Made by a program: the position numbers and the translations under genes | Part shown: positions 8,973-18,585 of the stretch, piece by piece | Layout: each line of letters starts with the position of its first letter | How positions within the stretch are numbered: the first letter of the stretch is position 1 | The notes under the pieces: model-generated | Database searches by the model: none | Seen by the model: only the letters and a program-made list of their open reading frames with translations | Told to the model about the DNA's origin: nothing | Assembly: GCF_040371545.1 (NCBI RefSeq) | Contig: NZ_AP029048.1 | Location: forward strand, 62,001-126,000 | Length of the DNA: 64,000 nucleotides | Direction of reading: 5' to 3' | Source of the DNA: Synechococcus sp. M16CYN | GTDB lineage: Bacteria; Cyanobacteriota; Cyanobacteriia; PCC-6307; Cyanobiaceae

Positions 8973-9601
8973 GCGTCTACCCCCCTATCACTTTCAAATG
9001 ATTTCTCCTTGTTCTTGACCAAAGTGATGGTTTCCATCACTTCAGCAGGTAGTGTGCCAGCACGAGGATTGTCAGCAGGCACACCATGGGGATCAACTTC
9101 TCCGACAGGTAGATACGCCAATTCACGCAAAGGTTGTACTGATGGATCTGTGGTCACGTTGGTTGGAAGACGTCCAAGGGCAACATTGTCATAATTCAGA
9201 CCGTGGCGATCGAACGCTGCCATTTCATATTCCTCAGTCATTGAAAGGCAATTAGTGGGACAATATTCCACACAATTACCGCAAAAAATACAGACTCCAA
9301 AGTCTATAGAATAATTACGTAATTCTTTTTTCTTTGTATTTTTATTCATGACCCAATCGACTACTGGAAGGTTGATTGGACAAACTCGAACACACACCTC
9401 ACAAGCAATACATTTATCGAACTCGTAGTGGATTCGACCCCTATAGCGCTCTGAAGGGATGAGCTTCTCGTAGGGATACTGCACCGTAACCGGCCGGCGC
9501 TGCATGTGGTCAAAAGTGACCGCGAAACCCTGTGCCAGATTACGGGCTGCATACATTGCATCTCGAGTGTAATCACCAACCTGCTTAAGGAATCCAAACA
9601 T
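8969..9601 (-). CDS. ndhI: NAD(P)H-quinone oxidoreductase subunit I (NdhI), 2x[4Fe-4S]
   Basis: Peripheral-arm iron-sulfur subunit of NDH-1 that hands electrons toward plastoquinone. Two ferredoxin-type motifs are complete: [12 protein letters not shown] (Cys 64, 67, 70, 74) and [12 protein letters not shown] (Cys 104, 107, 110, 114), binding two [4Fe-4S] clusters. An amphipathic N-terminal stretch (residues 10-32) anchors it at the membrane. The length of 210 residues is standard. It follows ndhA by 73 bases and overlaps ndhG by four. Confidence 0.98.
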   Translation of the reverse strand: MFGFLKQVGDYTRDAMYAARNLAQGFAVTFDHMQRRPVTVQYPYEKLIPSERYRGRIHYEFDKCIACEVCVRVCPINLPVVDWVMNKNTKKKELRNYSIDFGVCIFCGNCVEYCPTNCLSMTEEYEMAAFDRHGLNYDNVALGRLPTNVTTDPSVQPLRELAYLPVGEVDPHGVPADNPRAGTLPAEVMETITLVKNKEKSFESDRGVDA

Positions 9602-9674
9602 TGACAGAAACTAGTTAAGGGTTAATAGTAATTCTCAATCCAATAATGACGGAAAAGAGAAGAGAACGGCGACT

Positions 9675-10796
9675 TCAGCCGCCAAATGCCACAGGAAATG
9701 CCAACTTGAGAGCAGCAGTGACCAAAAGATTTACAAGGGCCAGGGGAAGCAAGAACTTCCAACCCAAATCAAGTAATTGATCAATGCGAACGCGCGGTGT
9801 GGTCCAACGCAACAAGATTGCAACAAAGACCAGTAAATAAGACTTCAGGATGGTCATCACAATGCCGACAGACCCCGTGATCACCTGTACCGTAGGTGCA
9901 TTAATTGGTTGATGCAGCCATCCAGCAAACCACTCCACTGGAATCGGGCAACCCCAACCACCTAAGTACAGCACTGATACCAAAACAGCTGAGAGCACCA
10001 AATTGATGTACCCCGCCAGGTAAAAAAGGGCAAATTTCATCCCGGCATATTCGGTCTGATAGCCTGCTACGAGTTCCTCCTCCGCTTCCGGAAGATCGAA
10101 GGGAAGGCGCTCACACTCGGCCAAGGCACAAACCCAGAAAATTAGAAACCCGACGGGTTGGCGCCAAATGTTCCAACTGAGGATCCCAGCTCCAGTCTGC
10201 TGGCCAACAATGTCAACTGTGCTGAGAGAGTTACTCATCATCACGATCGCCAGCACTGCTAATGCTAGTGGAATCTCATAACTAATCGACTGCGCTGCAG
10301 CGCGTAAGCCCCCTAATAATGAATATTTGTTGTTAGAGGCATACCCACTCATTAATAATCCGATTGGCTGAATGCTGCTAAATGCGATCCAGAGGAAGAT
10401 GCCAACCCCAATGTTACTAATCAGCAGGTTCTGGCCAAAAGGGACGATCAACCAAGAAACAATTACTGGCACCACCACAAGGATAGGGCCAAGGGTGAAC
10501 AGAATACTGTCGGCACGTGCAGGAATGATGTCTTCCTTGACTAACAGCTTAAGACCGTCGGCCAAAGGCTGAAGAACGCCGAGGGCACCAGCATATTCGG
10601 GACCGATTCGCTGTTGAACGGATGCCGAGATCTTCCTTTCCAACCAAACTGACACCAGCACACCAATTACTGCCGCCACGAGGACGAGCAGCATCGGCAA
10701 AGGAAGCCAGAGCAACCGGGCAACCTCAGGAGAGAAGCCAAACCCCTGCATTGCCTGGCTAAAACTTAGTTCCAGGTCCAATCCCGGGCTTACCAT
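9675..10796 (-). CDS. ndhA: NAD(P)H-quinone oxidoreductase subunit 1 (NdhA)
   Basis: NuoH-like membrane subunit that forms much of the quinone-binding cavity of NDH-1. Diagnostic blocks are [20 protein letters not shown] (about residue 49), [17 protein letters not shown] (about 73) and [19 protein letters not shown] (about 230), which line the quinone channel. About eight membrane helices and 373 residues, as expected. It starts at ATG 10796, 24 bases after the gltA stop, so gltA and the ndh genes probably share a transcript. Confidence 0.98.
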   Translation of the reverse strand: MVSPGLDLELSFSQAMQGFGFSPEVARLLWLPLPMLLVLVAAVIGVLVSVWLERKISASVQQRIGPEYAGALGVLQPLADGLKLLVKEDIIPARADSILFTLGPILVVVPVIVSWLIVPFGQNLLISNIGVGIFLWIAFSSIQPIGLLMSGYASNNKYSLLGGLRAAAQSISYEIPLALAVLAIVMMSNSLSTVDIVGQQTGAGILSWNIWRQPVGFLIFWVCALAECERLPFDLPEAEEELVAGYQTEYAGMKFALFYLAGYINLVLSAVLVSVLYLGGWGCPIPVEWFAGWLHQPINAPTVQVITGSVGIVMTILKSYLLVFVAILLRWTTPRVRIDQLLDLGWKFLLPLALVNLLVTAALKLAFPVAFGG

Positions 10797-10820
10797 GGTG
10801 TCGACCGAAGTGTCTTTAAC

Positions 10821-12011
10821 TTAAACGGCTGAAGACGCAGCCCGTTCGTTTATCGGGGTCCACGATCGCGGCTGCGCACCGGAATAAATCTGAGATGGAC
10901 GAAAAATGCGGTTGGCACCCAGCTGTTCCCGCCAGTGGGCAAGCCATCCAGCCACGCGGGCAATCGCAAAAACAGGGGTGAAGAGATCACGAGGAATACC
11001 GAGTTTCCTATAGACCAAACCAGAGTAGAAATCCACGTTGGGATAAATACCTTTAGGGCCCAGACGAAACATAGCCTCTCGTTCTATAGCCCTGGCGACG
11101 TCATAAAGCTCGCTATGACCGAAGTCGTTAAACATCTCTTCAACAAGCGACTGAAGAATGACAGCTCGCGGATCTTTCACCTTGTATTCCCGATGGCCAA
11201 AGCCCATGATCTTGCGTTTAGCGGTTATTGCCTCATCAAGGAAAGCACCGGCATTATCTGGGCTACCAACCTCTTCAAGCATGGCCAACACATCTTCATT
11301 TGCTCCACCGTGTAGGGGACCAGCCAGAGTTCCCACCGCAGAAGCGATAACAGCATAGGGATCGGTGAGAGTACTTGCGGTCACTCGAGCACTAAACGTG
11401 CTTGCGTTGAGACTGTGCTCGGCATGAAGCATCAAACAGCGGTCGAAAATTCGTGCGGCTCGCGGATCAGGCTCACGCTCGGTGAGCATATAAAGAAAAT
11501 TAGCTGAGTACGCCAAATCATCTCGAGGCTGAATCGGATCTTGGCCTTTGCGAATTAATTGGAAGGCCGCCACCATCGTTGGGATTTTGGCAATCAAGCG
11601 CACCACAGCTTTGTAGATATAGCCGGGATCGTCAATGGCACGTCGTGAATAAAATAAACCAAGGGATGCAGCACTGGACTGCAATGCATCCATCGGGTGA
11701 CCACTGGCCGGGAAGCATTTCATCATGTCCCGCACCCGAAAACTCATCCTGCGATGCATTTGTACCTCATGCTCGAACTCATGAAGCTGCTCATGAGTAG
11801 GCAACTCACCCCAGATCAACAAATACGCCGTCTCCAAAAAACTGCTGTTAACTGCTAGATCCTCCATGGGATAGCCGCGATAGGTAAGAAGCCCTTGCTC
11901 CCCATCGATATCGCAAATCGCAGACTTGGTGGCGGGTACACCATCTAAGCCAGGCCGCAATTCGATTCCAGTCCGCGCATGGCGTAGGTCGCCATTCTGC
12001 TGCTGAGCCAA
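10821..12011 (-). CDS. gltA: Citrate synthase
   Basis: Condenses acetyl-CoA and oxaloacetate to citrate, the entry to the incomplete cyanobacterial TCA route that supplies 2-oxoglutarate for nitrogen assimilation. Catalytic blocks are present: MLHAEHSLNASTFSARV (first active-site His), GPLHGGANE (second His) and IMGFGHREYKVKDPRA, with the catalytic Asp region VDFYSG near residue 325. At 396 residues it is a type II-like prokaryotic enzyme. The start appears to be TTG at 12011; no in-frame ATG lies close upstream. It leads the minus-strand ndhA-ndhI-ndhG-ndhE-nadK run. Confidence 0.95.
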   Translation of the reverse strand: MAQQQNGDLRHARTGIELRPGLDGVPATKSAICDIDGEQGLLTYRGYPMEDLAVNSSFLETAYLLIWGELPTHEQLHEFEHEVQMHRRMSFRVRDMMKCFPASGHPMDALQSSAASLGLFYSRRAIDDPGYIYKAVVRLIAKIPTMVAAFQLIRKGQDPIQPRDDLAYSANFLYMLTEREPDPRAARIFDRCLMLHAEHSLNASTFSARVTASTLTDPYAVIASAVGTLAGPLHGGANEDVLAMLEEVGSPDNAGAFLDEAITAKRKIMGFGHREYKVKDPRAVILQSLVEEMFNDFGHSELYDVARAIEREAMFRLGPKGIYPNVDFYSGLVYRKLGIPRDLFTPVFAIARVAGWLAHWREQLGANRIFRPSQIYSGAQPRSWTPINERAASSAV

Positions 12012-12441
12012 CGCCTCGATGCCACTGCAGGCAACCTAAGGCGCGAGGATATACGCCCTTGGTTTAGGGGGAAAGACCTGATCGCGGCAAGAAAAAGAAC
12101 TGCTATCAGTCGGTCATCTCAACTGATACAACTGAAAAATTAATCCTACTTTCTTCGGCACTAAACCATCAGAAAGTAAACCAAACGAGGTAGAGGCCAG
12201 GCACATAAAGTCAGGCTCATGCTCTACCAAATCGACTCGATCTCAAAGCTTTGGGACTAGCGCCAGCCTGGTCTTCACTGGGTCGTGGACATCTAGTCAG
12301 TATCAAACACTGAAGTAAACACGCAGCTTGGTCATTGCCGCATAGGTACGTTAATGCAGCCGTACCTATGCGCACCATGTTTCAGATGGTACGGGGAGTT
12401 TATCTCCATCGATCTTATGCCTTACCACGAAGGGGCTAGCG
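12012..12441. other. Gene-less spacer upstream of gltA (430 bases)
   Basis: No open frame of note on either strand. It contains the strong inverted repeat at 12339-12372 and otherwise unstructured, moderately AT-rich sequence. The gltA promoter should lie in the part near 12012-12150. Confidence 0.5.
12339..12372. terminator. Perfect 12-bp hairpin downstream of the DUF3352 gene
   Basis: Bases 12339-12350 (CGCATAGGTACG) pair perfectly with 12361-12372 (CGTACCTATGCG) around a 10-base loop. It lies about 70 bases beyond the end of the minus-strand DUF3352 gene and 328 bases upstream of gltA, so it could end or protect that transcript. There is no T-run on the minus strand after it, so function is uncertain. 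Confidence 0.5.
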
Positions 12442-14022
12442 TCAACCGAGCCTAAGGCGAGCATGGAAGGGAAGGATGGCGCCCACATCGTCTTTTTTGT
12501 CGGCATCCACGGCAAGGCTGAGTTCTCGCACATGATCCTTTAAAGATTGACCCGCGAGAGCCTGAATCAAAATCCAGGGTTGCCACTGATCCAACAAGTT
12601 CTGAGAAGGTTCATCTGCCAAAAGAAGGGCCTGGACCGGATTCATTTTGGTGCTGATAGCCTGCCACTGAAGAAGACGAGGCCGCAACCCGCGGACGTCT
12701 TGACGATGCGTTAATGCCATCAGGGTCTCCCCCCACCAATCTAAAGAGGAGGCACGAGCCTGAGCCACCGCCAATTGAACCTCGAGGCCAGCATTCCGAT
12801 TGCGTTGACGTGCGAGACGCGTCCAAACTTCAAGCGTTTCACCTTCACCCTGTAGCTCTGAGCGAGACAGCCCAAACTTACGGAGTCGCGAATCTACGGC
12901 AACCTGAGATGGATGTTCACGATGTGTGCCCAGTAGCCAACCATCAGACTGGTGCTGCCAAAGTAATGGTCCGTCGTTGAGTTCCGCAATCGCTGCTGCT
13001 GCAAATTGACCTCGCAGATAATCTCGAAGCAATGGTCCTAACCACTGCGCTATCGGATGTTGTTCATCAGGGTCAAGCAGGCGGGCAGGGTTTTGCAGTT
13101 GGGCCAGCCAAAGAGCTCTACCACCAGCTGTTGCGGAAAGATCTGTGATGGATGGCCAGGCTTCTGACTTCAAGCTGTCGCGAAATTTAAGCAAGGCATC
13201 TACAACCAACTCAGTACCCTCTAAGCGCAAGGACGCAAGCAGACCTACTAAGTCATCACGGTTCACGAGCGCCGCGGGAAGCTGCAACCAGCGCTGCATT
13301 GCTGGTGGCGAGGCCGTCAGCAATGCGACACCATTACTAAAGTCGGCGACGTTCTGCTGTAGGCGCTGATCCCCCAGCTGATGCTGGGCATCCAACTGAG
13401 ATACATCGAGGGATTGCTCGAGGACGCCGCGACCCGACGCCAGTAGTAAGAGATCGTCATCAATCAAAGCCGTAGCCAGCGGCTGGGGATTTCGACCGAT
13501 CAAAGCACCACGCCCACTGATCACACCGATCCCTCGATAGCTGCTGACCTGAAGATCTGTTCCGGCTAGGCTACGGGTCTGCCAGAAGCGCTGCAAAAAG
13601 CGACGAGCACCATCGTTATCACGACTGGTAAGGGCAAGAATCCATCCGGGCTCAGAGCCACTTTCTAACAAAGTGAAGCTGATTTCAGACCCAATCCATG
13701 GCAGGAGTTCAGCCTCGAAGTCAAGACCCGCTAAAGCAAAGGCACCATTGCGCCAAGTCCGAGCACCATCCCGGGCTGCACGACGCCCTGTCGCGGGCGC
13801 CACCGCCTGGGCATAAGCAGGAAGGCGTGACGGGTCAGCCAACCAGCACAGGGAGATAGCAGCATCGCGAGGTACGAAGCGCGCTGAACGTGGCAATTGC
13901 AATGTCTGCTGCGCAAGATGGAGAGGACTACGTCGGTCTATTGCCCAGACCAAACCGATAGCCAGCAGTACTAGCGACAAGAGAACAGCACCAACTGCTG
14001 CAAAAAAAGAGCGGGCCTTCAT
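12442..14022 (-). CDS. DUF3352 domain-containing protein
   Basis: Conserved cyanobacterial protein of unknown function, expected to be membrane-anchored with most of its mass outside the cytoplasm. Residues 1-25 (from the ATG at 14022) are a basic start and one hydrophobic helix; a long hydrophilic domain of about 500 residues follows, with ARFVPRDAAISLCWLADPSRL and LDFEAELLPWIGSEISFTLL as the family text. No enzyme motif is visible. The frame is open to a start at 14058, which would add a charged stretch of 12 residues; both are possible. It stands alone between trpB and gltA on the minus strand. Confidence 0.85.
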   Translation of the reverse strand: MKARSFFAAVGAVLLSLVLLAIGLVWAIDRRSPLHLAQQTLQLPRSARFVPRDAAISLCWLADPSRLPAYAQAVAPATGRRAARDGARTWRNGAFALAGLDFEAELLPWIGSEISFTLLESGSEPGWILALTSRDNDGARRFLQRFWQTRSLAGTDLQVSSYRGIGVISGRGALIGRNPQPLATALIDDDLLLLASGRGVLEQSLDVSQLDAQHQLGDQRLQQNVADFSNGVALLTASPPAMQRWLQLPAALVNRDDLVGLLASLRLEGTELVVDALLKFRDSLKSEAWPSITDLSATAGGRALWLAQLQNPARLLDPDEQHPIAQWLGPLLRDYLRGQFAAAAIAELNDGPLLWQHQSDGWLLGTHREHPSQVAVDSRLRKFGLSRSELQGEGETLEVWTRLARQRNRNAGLEVQLAVAQARASSLDWWGETLMALTHRQDVRGLRPRLLQWQAISTKMNPVQALLLADEPSQNLLDQWQPWILIQALAGQSLKDHVRELSLAVDADKKDDVGAILPFHARLRLG

Positions 14023-14595
14023 AGGCCTGCGATTGCGAGTTCTCTCATCTTTGTCCATCGCAACATAAATGGCGCTATGAATTCCGTCTAACCGCCTCTG
14101 ATCAGCGTCCGTGAACGTTTACTTTGACTGCACAGCAATCAAACTCCATTGGAATTAGTGAATGTGCGGTAGGTACAAAAATTGGTATTACCAGCTTCCT
14201 GTGAGAGGCATCGCATCTTGTCCATACAAGGCGCGATGCCAAAACGCTACATCATTGATGCGGATGAATTAAATCTGCAAGAGTCGGCGCTCTAGTGCAA
14301 CAGCCTTGCATCCCAGTCAATTTGATCTCGACCCAAACCTAATAATTAAAGTACTGAAATAGCGCAATATACTCATCCAATCCTGTATCTCATCGAGACG
14401 AACTCCAGACACTTTTCCTGTGTACAGCTCACTTTGACTAGCGCCCGGATCGCGAGTTGTAAACCTTCCTAAGCCTGCGGCTAATGATACGATCCATCAA
14501 TAACGAATTGATTACGCCAACTAGCTACGGAGCACACATGCGGACCTATCTGAGTAGGACAGGCTGCTTGCTAGTTAGTAACTTGGAAGCGAGAT
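14023..14595. other. Gene-less spacer between trpB and the DUF3352 gene (573 bases)
   Basis: From memory, picocyanobacteria often carry a small rhodanese-like gene between DUF3352 and trpB. I looked for it on the minus strand: only a short piece reading SGVRLDEIQDWM (about 14360-14410) faintly resembles such a start, and nothing follows it in frame. It also holds the hairpin at 14207-14240. An open frame at 14484-14747 runs antisense into trpB and is rejected. Confidence 0.4.
14207..14240. terminator. Hairpin downstream of trpB
   Basis: Bases 14207-14214 (GGCATCGC) pair with 14233-14240 (GCGATGCC); inside, CTTGT and ACAAG can pair around CCAT, giving a long, nearly continuous stem. It lies about 355 bases past the trpB stop on the minus strand and 185 bases upstream of the DUF3352 start. 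It could be a terminator or a structured 5' leader of the DUF3352 transcript. Confidence 0.4.
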
Positions 14596-15852
14596 TCAGA
14601 GTTTCTCTCCGAGCCTTTCTACGACTGTATTCACGTCCTTGTCTCCACGACCAGAACAGTTTATTACAACTTCACAACCCTTCTGAAGAGTGGGACACAG
14701 TTGGTCTAACCATGCAAACGCGTGGGCCGTCTCCAACGCAGGAATAATGCCCTCCAGTGCACTAACTAGACACAGAGCATCAAGAGCCTGCTGATCGGTC
14801 ACCGCTACATACTCTGCGCGGCCAATTTCACGTAAATAACTGTGTTCTGGCCCAACACCAGGGTAATCGAGACCTGCACTAATGGAGTGTGCTTCTTGCA
14901 CCTGGCCGTCGCTGTCTTGCAGCAGTAGGCTCATGGCACCATGCAGAACACCAGCGCGACCTTGTGTAATGGTGGCAGCGTGACGAGGTGTATCTATACC
15001 ATCGCCAGCAGCCTCAACCCCGATCAGACGAATGGCTGTGTCTTGAACAAAATCATGGAATAGGCCCATAGCATTAGATCCACCACCGACACAGGCCATC
15101 AGCACGTCAGGCATACGACCAAAAGCCTCACGACACTGCTGCTTGGTCTCCTGTCCAATCACAGCATGGAAGTCGCGCACCAGCATGGGATACGGATGTG
15201 GGCCAGCAACAGAGCCCAGAATGTAGTGGGTGGTTTCTACGTTAGTGACCCAATCGCGAATCGCCTCACTAACTGCTTCTTTTAGGGTAGCTGAGCCCGT
15301 GGTCACCGGTTGCACCGTCGCGCCGAGTAAGCGCATGCGAAATACGTTAAGCGCCTGACGATTCATATCTTCGGCACCCATATAAATCATGCACCTAAGG
15401 CCGAAGCGTGCACAGACTGTTGCCGTGGCCACACCGTGCTGTCCAGCCCCAGTTTCGGCAATGATCCGCTTTTTACCCATTCGGAGAGCCAGGAGTGCTT
15501 GGCCGAGAGCATTGTTGATCTTATGAGCGCCAGTGTGGTTTAAGTCTTCACGCTTTAGCCAAATGCGCGGGCCTCCATCAGCGCGACGATAGTGGGCTGT
15601 TAGCCGCTCGGCTTCATACAGCGGTGTTGCACGACCCACATAGGTCTTAAGGAGCCGATTCAGTTCATCTGTAAAAGCAGGATCATTCCAAGCTTGCGTC
15701 GCAGCTCGCTCTAATTCAACTAGAGCTGGCATCAGGGTTTCTGGCACGTACTGACCACCGAAACGGCCGAAGCGACCATGAGCAGCGGGTCGCATCGTTG
15801 GCTGAAGGCTGGCGGGATCCAGGTGGATAGCGTTCGGCAAAGTGCTGGCCAC
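14596..15852 (-). CDS. trpB: Tryptophan synthase beta chain
   Basis: PLP enzyme that joins indole with serine to make tryptophan, working with TrpA in the cytoplasm. The PLP lysine is in [13 protein letters not shown] (Lys111), the substrate loop [12 protein letters not shown] follows, and the phosphate-binding loop GGGSNAMG is near 240. At 418 residues it is a standard TrpB1 with a short N-terminal extension before [15 protein letters not shown]. The start is GTG at 15852. It is not in an operon with other trp genes, as is usual in cyanobacteria. The roughly 1-kb region upstream is empty. Confidence 0.97.
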   Translation of the reverse strand: MASTLPNAIHLDPASLQPTMRPAAHGRFGRFGGQYVPETLMPALVELERAATQAWNDPAFTDELNRLLKTYVGRATPLYEAERLTAHYRRADGGPRIWLKREDLNHTGAHKINNALGQALLALRMGKKRIIAETGAGQHGVATATVCARFGLRCMIYMGAEDMNRQALNVFRMRLLGATVQPVTTGSATLKEAVSEAIRDWVTNVETTHYILGSVAGPHPYPMLVRDFHAVIGQETKQQCREAFGRMPDVLMACVGGGSNAMGLFHDFVQDTAIRLIGVEAAGDGIDTPRHAATITQGRAGVLHGAMSLLLQDSDGQVQEAHSISAGLDYPGVGPEHSYLREIGRAEYVAVTDQQALDALCLVSALEGIIPALETAHAFAWLDQLCPTLQKGCEVVINCSGRGDKDVNTVVERLGEKL

Positions 15853-16128
15853 AGATCCAGTTAGTTCAAAGCGCTAGGCCAGCGTAAACAGGCAGTTAGG
15901 TGATGACATAGGCAATCAACCTAAAGCTCGGGTTATGAAATCTCGGTCGTTTAAGAGTAATTACTAGAAACTTAAAGCAAAATGCCGTCCAACTTAGGGC
16001 CTAATATTCTCAAGTAGCGCAGGCGTACGGGGACACCTTGAAGCTGCAATGTCGGTAAACTAAAGTTGTTGTTACCAAAATCCTAATCAATTACGTAGCA
16101 ACAATCGGGCTATTTACGCTAACACTGC

Positions 16129-16260
16129 ATGGGTAGTTTCTCAAGGCGATTCACTACAGGCGATCCAGAGACTGGTCACATTGATCACATTCGCGTTCAG
16201 ACCCGTGTCCTTTGCGACTATGTAGTGTTATTCCGCCACGAAACCCAAAGCATTGGATAA
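16129..16260 (+). CDS. Possible 43-residue small protein
   Basis: ATG at 16129 opens 43 codons ending in TAA at 16260. The product is charged and begins MGSFSRRFTTGDPETGHI, with IRVQTRVL near residue 21. I do not recognise it and see no ribosome-binding site. It may be a chance frame, a real small protein, or the eroded end of a lost gene; the length fits chance well. No membrane segment or motif is visible. Confidence 0.15.
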   Translation: MGSFSRRFTTGDPETGHIDHIRVQTRVLCDYVVLFRHETQSIG

Positions 16261-16820
16261 CTTTGGCACACTGTGGGGGAAATGTGTTGACTTGATAGCA
16301 TCGAAATGTCAGTCGCTATGGCTGTTCGACCGAAATATCAGAAACCTTCGCTCGCAGATAGCAGCTAAGAGTCGGCTTATTCAACGGTTATGAAACTGAA
16401 GCTACGCAACAATCAAGACCGCGTAAGCCTCTCCTTTGCACCAAGAGAATCTGGCGACTCGGCGTAGGCCTCAACAGCAACGCTATTGCAACTGGTGTTA
16501 CTGCATCCAGCCATCCGGATGCCCAATTGTTGCACTCGGAAAGGTAACATTAGTTACGATTGGGCTCAAATTGGGCTCAAGCTAAAATAGTATCATATTG
16601 AGTATGATCATCTGGGCATTCTCTCAACCGAGGTTGGTTCAGCAGCGGAGTTAACCTCAAGAACTCGACGCCTAATGTAGAGTTGACCTATTCAGCGAGG
16701 GTTTATATAGGGTCGGCTTTTTGCTGCGATTTACCCTTAGGGAGGGCTGGATCTAATTAGGGGCGAAACGCTGTCGAAAAAACAGCTAAGAACGACGCAA
16801 TTAAACCTTAAGGAGTGGTT

Positions 16821-16868
16821 GTGCAAACCAAACTTTGGTTCTGCTTCCCTGGAAGGGCTATCGGCTGA
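16821..16868 (+). other. Possible 15-codon leader ORF upstream of cysC
   Basis: A good Shine-Dalgarno-like TAAGGAG (16809-16815) stands five bases before GTG 16821, opening MQTKLWFCFPGRAIG and a TGA at 16868, 51 bases before the cysC ATG. It overlaps a small palindrome (AACCAAACTTTGGTT). It may be a leader peptide or simply the scar of a lost upstream gene. Confidence 0.2.
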
Positions 16869-16919
16869 AATGCGTTGGTAACCGGTTTGAGTGACAATGG
16901 TCGCCTTTTCCCACCGATT

Positions 16920-17540
16920 ATGAACTCATTTACCCCCCAGGTCGCTAACATTACCTGGCATGAAGCTTCGGTAGACCGAGTAGCCAGAGCGGACAAGCGT
17001 GGGCACCGCAGCGCCATTCTTTGGTTCACTGGACTTTCTGGATCCGGCAAAAGCACCCTGGCCAATGCAGTGAATGCGACTCTGTTTAAGCGAGGATTGG
17101 CTAGCTATGTACTGGACGGTGACAATATGCGCCATGGTCTCTGCAAAGATTTAGGTTTTTCTGGCGCTGACAGAGAAGAAAATATCCGACGCATCGGCGA
17201 AGTAGCAAAGTTATTTCTCGATGCAGGCATCATCGTTCTCACCGCTTTTATATCTCCGTTTCGCGCTGATCGCAACAAAGTTAAAGCCCTAGTCGAAGCA
17301 GATGATTTCCTCGAGATCTATTGCGCGGCTGATCTGAACGTTTGTGAAGTTCGAGACCCCAAAGGCCTCTATGCTAAAGCCCGGTCTGGTGTTATTAAAG
17401 AGTTCACGGGTATTTCCAGCCCCTACGAGGCACCTGAAGCCCCCACTCTGAAGATTGATACTGGCGTCCAGGAATTGTCTGTATCGGTCAGTAGAGTAAT
17501 CAGAATCCTTCAGGACAGGAAAGTGATTCCGTCAATGTAA
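16920..17540 (+). CDS. cysC: Adenylyl-sulfate kinase (APS kinase)
   Basis: Phosphorylates adenosine 5'-phosphosulfate to PAPS with ATP, in sulfate assimilation. The P-loop GLSGSGKST is at residues 38-46, LDGDNMRHGL (APS site) at about 62-71 and the lid region SPFRADRNKV near 114. At 206 residues it is normal for a single-domain CysC. The frame is open from 16875, but the ATG at 16920 gives the family N-terminus (NITWHEASVDR), so it is chosen. It is convergent with the dead AI-2E gene, which ends 10 bases beyond its stop. The upstream kilobase is empty, so it now appears to be a single-gene transcript. Confidence 0.95.
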   Translation: MNSFTPQVANITWHEASVDRVARADKRGHRSAILWFTGLSGSGKSTLANAVNATLFKRGLASYVLDGDNMRHGLCKDLGFSGADREENIRRIGEVAKLFLDAGIIVLTAFISPFRADRNKVKALVEADDFLEIYCAADLNVCEVRDPKGLYAKARSGVIKEFTGISSPYEAPEAPTLKIDTGVQELSVSVSRVIRILQDRKVIPSM

Positions 17541-17549
17541 TGTCAGTAC

Positions 17550-18585
17550 TTAATTACCTGTTGCATCGGCCAGTGTTTTAATGTAATCGACGGTCGACAC
17601 TGCAAAGAGAAGACTCAACAATTCTCCAAAGCCGGGTGGGCTAGCAAGCCCAGCTCCAATTGGCAAAAAAATTGAGCGGTCAGGCCGGTTACAGCCCAAC
17701 GATCCTACCCATAAGTCTAGGTTGAATCACCTGATCCACAATCTGGCCTACTACAACAGCAGCGATCAAGAGCTTTAGTCCAATTCGGAGATCTTGGACT
17801 GCTAAAGCGGCGTTTACAAACATGATGGTGAGAGTACTGGCATATGGGATCAACATGGTGAAGCCGATCAATACGGCAAACAGCACGTCGTAGGGGATAT
17901 CTAGACTGGCAAACACCAGTAGCTGCCTACCGCAGAGGATAAAGGCAAGTAACACTTGACCGGCAAAGTAGCCGCGAAAGGTTCGGTCAAAAGTTCTCAT
18001 GACCAGAGCCTGCCGACGCTCCGGTAGCTATCGGATCAAATCCGCGGTGATTGGCTCAGCTCCCAGCAATAGGAACACTGCCAACGCCAACACGATTACC
18101 ATATCGATGGCGATGCTCACCGTAGCGCCCAAAATACCCAGCAAACGCTGACTCAATTGGGTAGCTACCCAACCCACCTGGGTGGCTAAATCACTGCTGA
18201 AACCAACAAAATCCGTAGGAAGGCCATAGGAAGTAGCCCAGGCTTGGGCTTGATTGATCCCCTGCTCAGCGGCCGTTAGCAACGATGGTCCTGTACTAAT
18301 CAATTGACTGAGCTGCACAATCAATAACGGCAGCAGTTCGACTGCCGCTAGCGCTAGTAGGCCTGCCGTGAGCAGCACCACTACGGTAATCGCTAGCAGT
18401 CATGTCAACCCAAGCCTTATTAGTCAGCGACAGGGAAGATCCAAGAGGAATGCGATTAATGCGGCCGTCACAAACAGCCCCGGAAATGGGGCGAACTGCA
18501 CCAAGATTCGTTTAAGGACAAAAACATTTAACCCGAATAAAGGCAGCACCAAGCTAAGGTGGAATCAGCTAGGCCAAGCCTTCAT
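17550..18585 (-). pseudogene. Degraded AI-2E family permease gene
   Basis: The minus strand from ATG 18585 reads through one AI-2E/PerM-type membrane protein but with in-frame stops at codons 7 (18567-18565), 54 (18426-18424) and 62 (18402-18400), at 18030-18028 and at 17691-17689. A frameshift follows, after which the C-terminus continues as GELLSLLFAVSTVDYIKTLADATGN to a stop at 17552-17550. Surviving family text includes LLPLLIVQLSQL, FRGYFAGQVLL, LIGFTMLIPYAS and IQPRLMGRIVGL. The whole trace is about 345 codons, the normal length, so this is a full gene killed by point mutations rather than a truncation. The intact protein exports small molecules across the inner membrane; its substrate in cyanobacteria is unknown. 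Confidence 0.9.

Larger units (their letters stand above)
15853..16919. other. Gene-less spacer trpB-cysC (about 1.07 kb)
   Basis: From memory a SUI1/YciH-type translation factor gene normally sits between trpB and cysC in this group; I found no recognisable remnant. The stretch contains a 43-codon open frame (16129-16260), an exact 11-base tandem repeat (16559-16580, ATTGGGCTCAA twice) and a possible 15-codon leader (16821-16868) just before cysC. Otherwise nothing is seen. Confidence 0.45.

Noticed and set aside
14360-14410. Possible start of a rhodanese-like gene (SGVRLDEIQDWM on the minus strand)
   Set aside because: Too short; no active-site Cys text follows in any frame.
14484-14747. 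87-codon plus-strand frame
   Set aside because: Half of it runs antisense into trpB and the rest has no support.
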